From Natrinema marinum (GTDB lineage: Archaea; Halobacteriota; Halobacteria; Halobacteriales; Natrialbaceae), in assembly GCF_024296685.1 (NCBI RefSeq), contig NZ_CP100763.1:682001-746000 (forward strand): a DNA stretch of 64,000 nt, written 5' to 3'. The notes beneath the pieces are model-generated. The model did no database searches. It saw only the letters and a list, made by a program, of their open reading frames with translations, and was not told the origin of the DNA. The position numbers and the translations under genes are program-made. This document shows positions 36,821 to 45,924 of the stretch, piece after piece. Position 1 is the first letter of the stretch. The number at the start of each line of letters is the position of its first letter.

Positions 36821-38068
36821 CTACTCGTAGAGGGGGTTCTCGTCACAGAGTGTCGCGACGTCGGCGCGAACCTCCTCGATGACTCCCTCGTCGTCGGGGC
36901 TGTCGACGACGCGAGCGATCAGGTCGCCGACTTTTCGACAGTCGTCCTCGTCGAAGCCCCGCGTGGTCAGCGCCGGCGTCCCGGCGCGGATGCCGCTGGG
37001 GTTGAACGGCGAGCGCGTCTCGCCCGGTACCGTGTTCCCGTTGAGGACGATGCCGGCGTCCTCGAGCGCCTCCTCGGCGTCGCCGCCGGTCGTGTCGGGG
37101 TGGCTCTCCCGGAGGTCGACGAGCACGAGGTGGTTGTCGGTGCCGCCGGAAACCAGCGAGAGGCCGTTCTCCGACAGGGACTCGCCGAGCGCTCGCGCGT
37201 TCGCGACGGTCTGCTCGGCGTAGTCCTCGAACTCGGGCTCGAGGGCTTCCTTGAACCCGACGGCCTTGCCGGCGACGTTGTGCATGAGCGGACCGCCCTG
37301 GCCGCCGGGGAAGACGGCGGCGTCGATGTCGTCGGCGTACTCCTCGTCGCACATGACGATACCGCCCCGGCCCGAGCGGATGGTCTTGTGCGTCGAGCCC
37401 GTGACGAAGTCGGCGACGCCGACCGGCGAGGGGTGGACGCCCGCGGCCACGAGGCCCGTGATGTGGGCGATGTCCGCGAGGTGGAGCGCGTCGACATCGT
37501 CGACGACGGCCTGAATGCGCTCCCACTCGATCTCGCGTGGGTACGCGGAGTAGCCCGAGACGACGATATCGGGATCGAACTCGGCGGCGTGCTCCGCGAG
37601 GGCCTCGTAGTCGAGATAGCCCGTCTCGGGGTCGACCTCGTACTGCTCGACCTCGTAGAGCTGCCCGGTGAAGTTCGCCGGATGACCGTGGCTCAGGTGG
37701 CCGCCGTGGTTGAGATCTAAGGAAAGGATCTTGTCGCCGGGCTCGAGCATCGCGAAATACACGGCTTGGTTGGCCTGCGTGCCCGAATGGGGCTGGACGT
37801 TGACGTGTTCCGCGCCGAACAGCTCCGTCGCGCGGTCGATCGCGAGTTCCTCGACCTCGTCGGCGTACTCACAGCCGCCGTAGTAGCGCTCGCCGGGATA
37901 CCCCTCCGCGTACTTGTTCGTCAGGGCGCTGCCCTGTGCATCGAGGACGGCCTCGCTGACGTGGTTCTCGCTGGCGATCATCTGCAGCGTTTCCCGCTGG
38001 CGGTCTACCTCGCCCTCGAGGGCGTCTGCGACGGCGGGATCGACCTCGCGAACCTGGTCGTGGTTCAT
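36821..38068 (-). CDS. glyA: Serine hydroxymethyltransferase
   Basis: 415 residues. It converts serine and tetrahydrofolate to glycine and methylenetetrahydrofolate, giving glycine for purD and one-carbon units for thyA and folD. Signatures: 'MIASENHVSEAVLDAQGSALTNKYAEGYPGERYYGG' (shown in parts), 'SGTQANQAVYFAML', 'LNHGGHLSHG' and the PLP lysine in 'TGSTHKTIRSGRGG'. The ATG at 38068 gives MNHDQVREVDPAV; longer starts lack family support. Confidence 0.97.
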   Translation of the reverse strand: MNHDQVREVDPAVADALEGEVDRQRETLQMIASENHVSEAVLDAQGSALTNKYAEGYPGERYYGGCEYADEVEELAIDRATELFGAEHVNVQPHSGTQANQAVYFAMLEPGDKILSLDLNHGGHLSHGHPANFTGQLYEVEQYEVDPETGYLDYEALAEHAAEFDPDIVVSGYSAYPREIEWERIQAVVDDVDALHLADIAHITGLVAAGVHPSPVGVADFVTGSTHKTIRSGRGGIVMCDEEYADDIDAAVFPGGQGGPLMHNVAGKAVGFKEALEPEFEDYAEQTVANARALGESLSENGLSLVSGGTDNHLVLVDLRESHPDTTGGDAEEALEDAGIVLNGNTVPGETRSPFNPSGIRAGTPALTTRGFDEDDCRKVGDLIARVVDSPDDEGVIEEVRADVATLCDENPLYE

Positions 38069-38229
38069 GTTCGAACTGCGGTCTGGCGGCTGCATAAGTG
38101 TACCCGTCTTCGGCAAGTCGAGCCACTATCGCCGGGCGGTTTCGGACCGATCGTCCGTGGGCGATTTCGTGCCGCCGACTGACCACGCCCCGATACAACT
38201 AACTTGTCCGAGTGACATTCAACCAACGA

Positions 38230-40377
38230 ATGATCGAGTGGGCGGTAGACGGCGACACCCTCCACGTCACCGACGCAGATAACGCGGAGCTGACGGTCAC
38301 CGGTGATGGGTTCGCCGTCGACGGCTCCGGCGTCGACATCCCGCGCCCGGCCGACGAGACGGTCGTCGTGACGGCCACCGAGCTTCGGTTTCCGCACGCG
38401 GTCGTCTACGCGTTCTCGCTCGGACTCGAAGACCAGTACGAACTCGATCCCAACGGGGACCCTCTCTCGCTGTCGCCCGGCGAGTACGTGATCGACATCG
38501 ACACGGAGATCAAGGCCTACCTCCGCTTTTCCGGTGCAGCGCGGATCGAAAAGACCGACGGCTACGAGGAGATCGTCGTCTCCTTTCCAGACCGAACGCG
38601 CGTCATCCTCGGGCTTCGGTGCCGTCACGAGTTCCCCGCGGGGACGATCACCGTCCCCGACTCCCCGTCGGCGATCGCCGACGCCATCACGCACATGGCC
38701 GCCTCCCACAAGACGGAGAGCCCCGACCGCTCGTATCCCACGCTTCGGGGTCATCCCTCCCTGCTCGAGCACGGTGACGAGCTCGAGATTCCCGACTGTA
38801 TCCGCTCCGATACGCCCGACCACGGGATCGAACTGGTCGTCCCACCCGACTACGAATCGCTGTTCGTGACCGCGCCGCTCGCGTACTACCTCCAGGCAAC
38901 CGTGCGAACGACTGACGAGGCCTTCGGCAACCGATCTCGCGCGCGGGCCGACGAGTCCCGGCCTCGTCTCCGGCTCCCGGCACACGCGATCGAGGAGCCT
39001 CTCTCTCCGATGCCCGATCTGGAGCGCGACGTCGAGCGGCTGCTCCGGAAGACGTTCTTCCTCGACTGCCTCGTCCGCAACGCCGGGCCCTACGGCACGT
39101 TGCTCTCCGAACTCAGTCTGCTCGAGGCGCTGGGCCTCGACGCAGACCCGCTCTACGAAGCCTCCCCGCAGGACCGACTCGCGGCCTACCTCGACGTGCC
39201 CTACGCGGCGATCAAACACCGACTCCCCGACTGGCATCTCTCGACGTACGTCGCCCCCGAGTACGACAGCCTCGAGACGCTTCCGTTCCTGCTCGACCGG
39301 CTGAGCATGATTTACACGCCGCGAACGTCCGAGCTCGAGGGCAGAGAACTGGTCGAGCGCTCGCTCGAGGACTTCTATCGGGGGGCTGATCCCGTCCCCA
39401 GAGCCGGCCCGCAGCCGCCGCGTATCGACAGGGCCACCGGACAGGTCGCCTCCGTCGACATCGTCAAACCGGACCTCCGAAGCGGGCGCACCCACGGCTG
39501 GCTCGCCGACGGCGTTCCGATCGACGTCTTCAAATCCGCCCCGGAGGCGTATCACAATCGCCTCGACTTCCTCGGAGGGGCGAGCGATTCCACCTCGATC
39601 TGCGTCGTCCTCAACGATCCCGAGATGGCCGGCGAACACGACCACGTCGCGGAGATCTACCGCCAGCGCTCCGAGGAACTCACGCTCGATCTCACCGTCG
39701 AGGAGTCACTCGGAACCGCGGCGCTCGCCCGCGTCTTCGAGACGGATCACGATTTCGTCCACTACATCGGTCACTGCGAAACTGACGGGCTTCGCTGTCC
39801 CGACGGCACGCTCGCGGCCTCGAGCCTCGATCGCTGTAACGTCCAGACGTTCTTCCTCAACGCCTGTGGCTCCTTCTACGAAGGGATGCAACTGATCGAG
39901 AAAGGGAGCGTCGCGGGTGCGGTCACCTTTACCAAGGTCCTGAACGACCACGCGGTCAAGGTCGGATCGACGTTCGCCAAGCTGCTGGTCCACGGCTTCA
40001 GCATCGAGCGCGCGATGGCGCTCGCACGCAGACGCATCATGATGGGAAAAGATTACGCCGTCGTCGGGGACGGCACGCACTCGCTGACCCAGGCCGAGAG
40101 CCGGCTCCCGACGACAGCGACGCTCGAGGAACTCGACGAGGACGGGGACGAACGGCGGTTCTTGTTGACGCTGGACTGTTTTTCGACGCGCGTGACCGGC
40201 TCGTACTACTTCCCACACACCGAGCACAACGAGTACGCCCATCTCTGTGGAAACGAGTCGAGCTTCACGCTGACAGAGCCGGAGCTAGCGACGATGTTCA
40301 AAGAAACCGAAGCGTCCGTGATCTACGACGGCGACATCTACTGGTCGAAAGAACTGTGGTCGCGGTTCGACCAGTAA
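38230..40377 (+). CDS. CHAT-domain (caspase-like) protein
   Basis: 715 residues. The C-terminal part has the CHAT/caspase dyad: His515 in 'FVHYIGHC' after a beta strand, and Cys546 in 'FFLNACGSF', followed by the 'AGAVTFTKVLNDHAVKVGSTFAKLLVHG' helix that closes CHAT folds. The N-terminal ~300 residues are beta-rich, then helical; no transmembrane segment. CHAT proteins are cysteine proteases in caspase-like, gasdermin-type or Craspase systems; here the substrate is unknown and no partner sits next to it. I prefer the ATG at 38230 because a TAACTT element lies ~28 bases upstream; a GTG at 38212 is the alternative. Confidence 0.83.
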   Translation: MIEWAVDGDTLHVTDADNAELTVTGDGFAVDGSGVDIPRPADETVVVTATELRFPHAVVYAFSLGLEDQYELDPNGDPLSLSPGEYVIDIDTEIKAYLRFSGAARIEKTDGYEEIVVSFPDRTRVILGLRCRHEFPAGTITVPDSPSAIADAITHMAASHKTESPDRSYPTLRGHPSLLEHGDELEIPDCIRSDTPDHGIELVVPPDYESLFVTAPLAYYLQATVRTTDEAFGNRSRARADESRPRLRLPAHAIEEPLSPMPDLERDVERLLRKTFFLDCLVRNAGPYGTLLSELSLLEALGLDADPLYEASPQDRLAAYLDVPYAAIKHRLPDWHLSTYVAPEYDSLETLPFLLDRLSMIYTPRTSELEGRELVERSLEDFYRGADPVPRAGPQPPRIDRATGQVASVDIVKPDLRSGRTHGWLADGVPIDVFKSAPEAYHNRLDFLGGASDSTSICVVLNDPEMAGEHDHVAEIYRQRSEELTLDLTVEESLGTAALARVFETDHDFVHYIGHCETDGLRCPDGTLAASSLDRCNVQTFFLNACGSFYEGMQLIEKGSVAGAVTFTKVLNDHAVKVGSTFAKLLVHGFSIERAMALARRRIMMGKDYAVVGDGTHSLTQAESRLPTTATLEELDEDGDERRFLLTLDCFSTRVTGSYYFPHTEHNEYAHLCGNESSFTLTEPELATMFKETEASVIYDGDIYWSKELWSRFDQ

Positions 40378-40771
40378 CTCAGGGTCCGCCGTACGTGCTC
40401 ACTCGCTTCGCTCGCACCGCGAATCGTCGCGTCGGGCGGTCGAATTCCGCCTTGGCCCGTGCGCTGTCGACCAACTCGTGAACGACCCACCGCAGTCGGT
40501 TGTGTCGAACACCCATACGATACTGTAATAACACGTTCCCGGTATATAGTTATTGTTAATATTCAAACAAATGCTCGTCGATCGGTCGACACTCCGGATT
40601 CTGTCACAGTTCAGTTTCCAATACAAATTTCTGTTAGCGACGACGATATTCCGTCGGTGAACTAACGGATTATGAGACAAAAATTACCGGTTCGGCCGTC
40701 AGAGCAGATGTTCTGCTGTGCAAACGGCCACCAAAATTAAGTACGACGACTGCGATTACTTCTGTATACAC
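40378..40771. other. AT-rich intergenic region with the tbsP promoter
   Basis: About 390 bases. The first 70 contain a GC-rich, self-complementary stretch (CACTCGCTTCGCTCGC) typical of haloarchaeal gene ends. From ~40510 to 40680 the sequence is strikingly AT-rich, with no gene. The last part holds a nested palindrome and the TATA box of the downstream regulator. Confidence 0.55.
40694..40729. promoter_or_regulatory. Nested palindrome at the tbsP promoter
   Basis: AGCAGA-TGT-TCTGCT (40703-40717) is a perfect inner palindrome, flanked by GGCCGT (40694-40699) and ACGGCC (40724-40729), which also pair. It lies directly before the TATA box (AAAATTAAG, ~40733-40741) of the gene starting at 40772, the usual place for an activator or autoregulator site. 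Confidence 0.55.
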
Positions 40772-41590
40772 ATGGCTTCGAATTTACTCAACCATCAGAT
40801 TGACGATATACTCGAGTCCGTGCTCGAGGATGCAAGCGGCGACGTGTACATGGTCAACCCGTCGCGAGACGCCATCGAGGAGTTCGTTTCCGTCGCGACC
40901 GCGTTCGACGGCGAGCTTCCCGCTGTCCACATGCTCGCCGACGAGCGGACCCTGAAAGACGTGATGGACGACTTCATCATCGCCTCGAACGCCGCCGACC
41001 TCATCAGCGAGGGCGCGCTGGCGCTGCGAACGCTCGCCGAAGCGCCCGAGAACTCGCTTCTGGTCACCGGCGAGCGCGTCATCGCCGTCGTTCACGCCGG
41101 CGACCGCGTCGGGGGGCTCATCACCGACGACGAGAGCTTCGTCGACGACACCTACGACACCTACGCGGCCCGCTGGGACGACGCCTCTCAGTTCAACCTC
41201 CGGACGCCCCCGATCACGGACGTTCGCGAGACCCTCTCCGAGGAGATCAGCCCCGAGGCCGAAGACGACTTCACCGCGATCCTCGACTCGCTCGAGACCG
41301 CTCGCGGCGACGGCGACGGCCTCGACGAGGTCACCATCTCGCTTTTGGTCGCGGCCAAAAACGAGGCCCTGCTGTACGACATCAGCAAGTGGGGCGAGGA
41401 TGTCGGGATCGCCTCCAAGGCGACGTTCAGCCGGACGAAGACCAAACTCGAGGACATGGGCCTGATCGATACCGAGAAGGTCCCGATCGACGTCGGCCGC
41501 CCGCGCCTGCGTCTGAAAATCGGCGACGAGCGCCTCAGCGAGGCCGACAACGGCCAGCTCGCGACCGTCGCACAGTCGATCCTCAACTAG
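40772..41590 (+). CDS. tbsP: TbsP-family transcriptional regulator
   Basis: 272 residues. The N-terminal 'NLLNHQIDDILESVLEDASGDVYMVNPSRDAIEEF' and the middle 'SNAADLISEGALALRTLAEAPENSLLVTGERVIAVVHAGD' match TbsP-type regulators of haloarchaea. The C-terminal winged helix is 'EVTISLLVAAKNEALLYDISKWGEDVGIASKATFSRTKTKLEDMGLI'. TbsP works with TrmB in sugar-metabolism control in Haloferax. The ATG at 40772 is ~30 bases after the TATA box. It ends one base before a dispersed repeat. Confidence 0.88.
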   Translation: MASNLLNHQIDDILESVLEDASGDVYMVNPSRDAIEEFVSVATAFDGELPAVHMLADERTLKDVMDDFIIASNAADLISEGALALRTLAEAPENSLLVTGERVIAVVHAGDRVGGLITDDESFVDDTYDTYAARWDDASQFNLRTPPITDVRETLSEEISPEAEDDFTAILDSLETARGDGDGLDEVTISLLVAAKNEALLYDISKWGEDVGIASKATFSRTKTKLEDMGLIDTEKVPIDVGRPRLRLKIGDERLSEADNGQLATVAQSILN

Positions 41591-41880
41591 AACCGAACTT
41601 TTGCTCTGCGGGCGCGGCTTTGCCGCGCCCTCGGCAAAACTTCGATGAAAAGCACTCCTCCTTCCGTTCCGACTCGCGTCGCGAGTCTCCACGTCAGTCG
41701 TCGGCCCGCTCGCTCCCTTCGGTCGCTCACGGCTGCGCCGTTCGCGTATCCGAGGCGTCTTTGCCGCCTCGCTTCGCTCGCGGTTGTAACGGGTGACGGC
41801 CTGCCCTCCCCCGGGTCGTGCGTCCTCACTTTCGTTCGGACGCACTCCCGGCCACGTGATTCTGCACGTACTTCGGTAGC
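41590..41880. repeat. Haloarchaeal dispersed intergenic element (GC-rich hairpins)
   Basis: Starts right at the tbsP stop. TTTTGC (41599-41604) pairs with GCAAAA (41634-41639) around the perfect hairpin GGGCGCGGC-TTT-GCCGCGCCC (41610-41630). It is followed by a 17-bp palindrome (41671-41687) and more stems down to ~41880. I recall near-identical sequence in many haloarchaeal genomes. The first hairpin may end the tbsP transcript. No gene is visible in the ~370-base gap. Confidence 0.6.
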
Positions 41881-41961
41881 GAATTGGGGGGTCAAGTCCG
41901 GCGGGACGAGTGGTCGGCAGATACATATCCCCCGTGTATGTAGTGTCGTCCCAGTGTAACG

Positions 41962-42246
41962 ATGGGGCCTTGGAAGCTCTATGTCGTCGGACTCGGACTG
42001 GGACTGGTCGGAACGCTCGTGACTGTCGTCAGCCTCGTACTGGCCGGGTTCGTGACCAGCAGCGTCATTGGGCTGGGAGCGGCGTTCACCTTCGCGGTCA
42101 GTCTCACCAACGTCTCTAGAGCGGATTCGGATCGAGACCATTTGTTGCTCTACCGCGTCGGCAACTGGGCCGGTGCCGTCATCGTGATCGCTATCGGTCT
42201 CCTGATGCTCACAGTCGGTATCGTGTCGTTCAGGACGTTCGTGTGA
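41962..42246 (+). CDS. Small membrane protein (94 aa)
   Basis: 94 residues with three predicted membrane segments ('LYVVGLGLGLVGTLVTVVSLVLAG', 'SSVIGLGAAFTFAVSLT', 'AGAVIVIAIGLLMLTVGIV') and a short polar loop 'NVSRADSDRDHLLLYRVG'. Not recognised. It starts with ATG 41962, with possible TATA-like sequence (TGTATGTAG) ~25 bases upstream. It lies between the repeat element and the RNase P gene. Confidence 0.7.
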   Translation: MGPWKLYVVGLGLGLVGTLVTVVSLVLAGFVTSSVIGLGAAFTFAVSLTNVSRADSDRDHLLLYRVGNWAGAVIVIAIGLLMLTVGIVSFRTFV

Positions 42247-42407
42247 CGCTCATCTCGTCATCGGTTGACACAACGTCGTAACGTCCGTTTGGTTCGACTT
42301 TCAGTTCAGGCTTGGAACAGACGAACACTCCCGCTGAGCGGACTTCCGTATTCGGCCGGTCGCCGCATGGCGCAAACCCCAAGTCGACGCCGTGAGACGG
42401 TTTAAAT

Positions 42408-43112
42408 ATGTACGAGGCCGTCCACGCCCATCCCGACGGACAGAGCACGGTCGCCAGATTCGCCAAGACGGCGGCCGACTACGGCTTCGAGGGCGTGGTC
42501 GTGCGAAACCATTCGGACGCTCGAGCCGATTACGACCCCGACCGGATCCGTGAGGAGTACGGGGTCGACGTCGTCGAGGGCGTCGAGATCCGGGCCGATG
42601 ATCGGGAGCAAGCCAGCGGCGCGATCGGGAACTTCCGGACCTCGCAGACGATCGTCGGCATCCACGGCGGGACGGCAGCGCTGAACCGCTTCGCCGTCGA
42701 ACAGGCGAAAGTCGACGTGCTCGCACACCCGATGGCCGGCGACGGCGACGTCAATCACGTGCTGGTGAAAGCCGCCCTCGAGAACGGCGTCCGCCTCGAG
42801 TTCGATCTCTCTACGGTGCTCCGGACGAGCGGCGGCCGCCGAGTTCGCCACATCCAGTCGCTGCGCAAACTCCGGGAGATCGTCACCCACTACGACGCGC
42901 CCTACGTCGTGAGCGCAAGACCGACCTCGCACCTCGAGCTACGGGCTCCTCGCGAACTGAAAGCCGTCGGCGAGCAGATCGGCTTTTCGGCGGCGTTCAT
43001 CGAGGAGGGGCTCGCCGAGTGGGGGCGGCTCGCCGAACGGAATCGCCACGTACAGTCCGAGTCGTTCATTGAGCCGGGGGTCGAACGTGGCAGGTATGAA
43101 GAGGACTCTTGA
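42408..43112 (+). CDS. rnp3: RNase P protein component 3 (Rpp30 family)
   Basis: 234 residues with the TIM-barrel (PHP-like) pattern of Rpp30: 'YEAVHAHPDGQSTVARFAKTAADYGFEGVVVRNHSDA', 'VDVLAHPMAGDGDVNHVLVKAALENGVRLEFDLS' and 'LRKLREIVTHYDAPYVVSARPTSHLELRAPREL'. It is a protein subunit of archaeal RNase P, the tRNA 5'-end processing enzyme. It starts a tight operon with a methyltransferase (17-base overlap), rnp2 and psmA. A TTTAAAT box lies just before the ATG region (~42399-42405), closer than usual. Confidence 0.95.
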   Translation: MYEAVHAHPDGQSTVARFAKTAADYGFEGVVVRNHSDARADYDPDRIREEYGVDVVEGVEIRADDREQASGAIGNFRTSQTIVGIHGGTAALNRFAVEQAKVDVLAHPMAGDGDVNHVLVKAALENGVRLEFDLSTVLRTSGGRRVRHIQSLRKLREIVTHYDAPYVVSARPTSHLELRAPRELKAVGEQIGFSAAFIEEGLAEWGRLAERNRHVQSESFIEPGVERGRYEEDS

Positions 43113-43725
43113 GGAACACGCCGCTCGGTTCGACGAGAAGGCCGGGGAGTACGACGACTCGAAGTCCGACGAGTACCACGCCTGCGCGAACCTCGTCGTC
43201 GAACACGCCGCACCCGACGCCGACGATGTCGTCCTCGATCTCGGCACCGGCACGGGCGCGATCGCCCTCGCGCTCGCCCCCGACGCGGGCCGCGTCGTCG
43301 GCCGCGACATCAGCGAGGGAATGCTCGCGGAGGCCGAACGGAAGGCCGCCGAGGCAGGCCTCGAGAACCTCGAGTTCGGCGACGGGACGTTCCGGGAGCC
43401 CGGCTACGACGGTCCGGTCGATATCGTCACCTCGAACTTCGCCCTGCACCACCTCTCGGACGCCGAAAAACGCGAGGCGATCGCGGTCATCGCCGATCTC
43501 GAGCCCCGCAAATTCGTCCTCGGGGACGTGATGTTCTTCGGCGAACCGAACCCCGACGAGCCGTTCTACTCGCCCGAGGTCGACGACCCGGCGACCGTCG
43601 GGGCGCTTGCCGACGCTTTCACCGACGCGGGCTTCTCGTTGACGGCCGTCGAGCGCGTCCACGATCAGGTCGGCGTGTTGGTCGCGGAGCGAAGTCCGAC
43701 CGAGACCGCGTCCGACGAGGAGTGA
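43096..43725 (+). CDS. Class I SAM-dependent methyltransferase
   Basis: 209 residues. SAM-binding motif I is 'VVLDLGTGTGAIALAL', and 'VVGRDISEGMLAEAERKA' (acidic end of strand 2) and 'VDIVTSNFALHHLSDAEKREAI' follow. The substrate is unknown; its fixed place between the two RNase P genes in haloarchaea suggests an RNA-linked role (inference). The ATG at 43096 overlaps the rnp3 end, and rnp2 begins one base after its stop, so the three are probably one transcript. Confidence 0.9.
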   Translation: MKRTLEEHAARFDEKAGEYDDSKSDEYHACANLVVEHAAPDADDVVLDLGTGTGAIALALAPDAGRVVGRDISEGMLAEAERKAAEAGLENLEFGDGTFREPGYDGPVDIVTSNFALHHLSDAEKREAIAVIADLEPRKFVLGDVMFFGEPNPDEPFYSPEVDDPATVGALADAFTDAGFSLTAVERVHDQVGVLVAERSPTETASDEE

Positions 43726-43726
43726 G

Positions 43727-44212
43727 ATGAAACACCTCCCGAAACACCTCCGGCCGCGCTGGCGATATCTCGCCGTGGCACTCGAGACGTGGCCCGACGA
43801 ACGGATCGGTCGCCGGTCGTTCCAGCGCGAACTCTGGTACGCGGGCCAGAACCTGCTGGGCGATCCGGGGAGCGCCGACGCCGACCTGACCGTCATGCGG
43901 TTTTCCTTCGGCGACGGCACCGGCGAAGCGATCGTCAGAGCCCGCCGCGGCGAGACCGAGCCCGCCCGTGCGGCGCTGGCCTGCATCGACGAGATCGACG
44001 GCGCTCCCGTCGGCCTGCGGGTCCGCGGTATCAGTGGCACGATCCGTGCCGCTGAAGAAAACTATTTAGGACGCCGCGGGCAAGATTCGGGAGAGAGAAA
44101 CGTCGTGTTCGGGAACGAGGAGCGAGTCGCCGTCCTCCGGGACCGCGTAGGGGACGTCCGACTCGATGAGGCGTTCGCGGGCGCGACAGACCTCGATTAC
44201 GATTTAGCGTGA
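43727..44212 (+). CDS. rnp2: RNase P protein component 2 (Pop5 family)
   Basis: 161 residues. 'MKHLPKHLRPRWRYLAVALETWPDERIGRRSFQRELWYAGQNLLGD' (in parts) is the Pop5 N-terminus, and 'GEAIVRARRGETEPARAALACIDEIDGAPVGLRVRGISGTI' the RRM-like core. A ~45-residue acidic tail is longer than in many archaea. Pairs with Rnp3 in the catalytic-core module of RNase P. Followed 4 bases later by psmA. Confidence 0.93.
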   Translation: MKHLPKHLRPRWRYLAVALETWPDERIGRRSFQRELWYAGQNLLGDPGSADADLTVMRFSFGDGTGEAIVRARRGETEPARAALACIDEIDGAPVGLRVRGISGTIRAAEENYLGRRGQDSGERNVVFGNEERVAVLRDRVGDVRLDEAFAGATDLDYDLA

Positions 44213-44216
44213 TACT

Positions 44217-44975
44217 ATGCAGGGACAAGCCCAACAGCAGGCGTACGACCGTGGCATCACGATCTTCTCGCCCGACGGCCGACTCTACCAGGTCGAATAC
44301 GCTCGCGAGGCGGTCAAGCGAGGCACGGCCAGTATCGGCGTTCGAACGAGCGACGGCGTCGTTCTCGCCGTCGATAAACGAGTCCCCTCCCCGCTGCTCG
44401 AGGACTCGAGCGTCGAGAAGATTCACAAGGCCGACGACCACGTCGGCATCGCTAGCGCGGGCCACGTCGCCGACGCCCGCCAGCTGATCGACTTCGCGCG
44501 CCGACAGACGCAGGTCAACCAGCTGCGCTACGGCGAGCCGATCGGCGTCGAGACGCTCACGAAGGAGGTCACCGACCACATCCAGCAGTACACCCAGGTC
44601 GGCGGTGCCCGCCCGTTCGGCGTCGCGCTGATCGTCGGCGGCATCGACAACGGCGAACCGCGCCTCTTCGAGACCGACCCCTCGGGCACGCCCTACGAGT
44701 GGAAGGCCCTCGCCGTCGGTGCCGACCGCGGCGAACTCCAGAACTATCTCGAGGAGAATTACGACGAGGAGGCCGATCTGGACGGCGGCATCCAGCTCGC
44801 ACTCGACGCGCTCGCGTCGGTCAACGACGGCTCCCTGCTCCCCAGCGAAGTGGGGCTGGCGACGGTCGACGTCGAGACCGAGAGCTTCGAGCAGTTCGAC
44901 CACGACCGGATCGAGTCCCACCTCGAGGAGAACGATCTCCTCGACACCGGTGAGGACGAAGACAGCGACGAGTAA
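44217..44975 (+). CDS. psmA: Proteasome alpha subunit
   Basis: 252 residues. The N-terminal gate and alpha signature 'QAYDRGITIFSPDGRLYQVEYAREAVKRGTASIGVR' (in parts) are intact, with 'KIHKADDHVGIASAGHVADARQL' and 'LIVGGIDNGEPRLFETDPSGT'. It forms the outer rings of the 20S proteasome and needs a beta subunit, which is not in the window. The acidic C-terminal tail is typical of halophiles. A T run (45001-45005) after the stop may be a terminator. Confidence 0.97.
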   Translation: MQGQAQQQAYDRGITIFSPDGRLYQVEYAREAVKRGTASIGVRTSDGVVLAVDKRVPSPLLEDSSVEKIHKADDHVGIASAGHVADARQLIDFARRQTQVNQLRYGEPIGVETLTKEVTDHIQQYTQVGGARPFGVALIVGGIDNGEPRLFETDPSGTPYEWKALAVGADRGELQNYLEENYDEEADLDGGIQLALDALASVNDGSLLPSEVGLATVDVETESFEQFDHDRIESHLEENDLLDTGEDEDSDE

Positions 44976-45167
44976 TCGAGCCGACGCCGCTCCGAACTGC
45001 GTTTTTCCGCCCGCTACCGACGCCGCTCGAGCGGCCGGTCCGTCCGTCGAACCGACCGCCGCCGATTCGCCGCGGTCGTCCGGCCGTCCTCTCCCTCACC
45101 GCGGTCGCCGCCCTATCGGGCCGTCGGTCGGGAAACACTCTTTAAATTGGCGAGGGTACCGTCTGGT

Positions 45168-45893
45168 ATGATTTCGCTAGACGAGGCAGTGACGGCGCGA
45201 CTCGAGTCACACGGGGCGCGCTTCGAGGTGCTCGTAGACCCGGACGCGGCGCTTGCGATCAAACGCGACGAGTTCGACGGCGATCTAGAGGACGTAATCG
45301 CCGCCGAGGACGTCTTCGAGGACGCCTCGCGTGGCGATCGGCCGGCGGAAAACGACCTCGAGACGGTTTTCGACACGACCGAGCCCCTCGAGATCATCCC
45401 GGAAGTGATCAAGCAAGGAGAGATCCAGATCACGGCCGATCAGCGCCGCGAGATGCAAGAACAGAAGCGCAGGCAGCTGGTCGATACGATCACGCGAAAC
45501 GCGGTCAACCCGCAGATGGACAACGCGCCCCATCCGCCAGAGCGGATCGAGAACGCCTTAGAGGAGGCCGGCTTCACCGTCGACCCGATGGAGCCGGTCC
45601 AGCAGCAGGTCGACGATGCTCTGGACGCCTTGCGCCCGGTGATCCCGATCCGGTTCGAGGAGGTCACCGTCGCCGTCAACATTCCGGCCGAGTACGCCGG
45701 TAGCGCGCAGTCACAGGTCCGTCAGTTCGGCGATCTCGAGCGCGAAGAGTGGCAAAACGACGGCTCGTGGATCGGCGTGTTGACGTTCCCCGCGGGGCTG
45801 CAAAACGAGTTCTACGACGTGGTCAACGAACACTCCAGCGGCGAGGCCGAAACGGAGATCATCAAAGACAAAGACGACCTGAAGACGCGGTAG
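45168..45893 (+). CDS. SBDS-family ribosome maturation protein
   Basis: 241 residues. 'MISLDEAVTARLESHGARFEVLVDPDAALAIKRDEFDGDLEDVIAAEDVFEDASRG' (in parts) is the FYSH domain, followed by 'KQGEIQITADQRREMQEQKRRQLVDTITRNAVNPQ' and the C-terminal ferredoxin-like domain. It acts with elongation-factor-like GTPases in large-subunit maturation. The TTTAAAT box at ~45140-45146 is ~26 bases before the ATG at 45168, which gives a separate promoter after psmA and excludes the upstream in-frame start at 45147. Confidence 0.95.
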   Translation: MISLDEAVTARLESHGARFEVLVDPDAALAIKRDEFDGDLEDVIAAEDVFEDASRGDRPAENDLETVFDTTEPLEIIPEVIKQGEIQITADQRREMQEQKRRQLVDTITRNAVNPQMDNAPHPPERIENALEEAGFTVDPMEPVQQQVDDALDALRPVIPIRFEEVTVAVNIPAEYAGSAQSQVRQFGDLEREEWQNDGSWIGVLTFPAGLQNEFYDVVNEHSSGEAETEIIKDKDDLKTR

Positions 45894-45924
45894 CGGACCG
45901 CTCAAACGGCCGACTCGGCCGCGA

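Noticed and set aside
36499-36882. 127-codon plus-strand frame between folD and glyA
   Set aside because: Runs into the antisense of glyA, composition turns Arg-rich, and no promoter spacing supports its starts.
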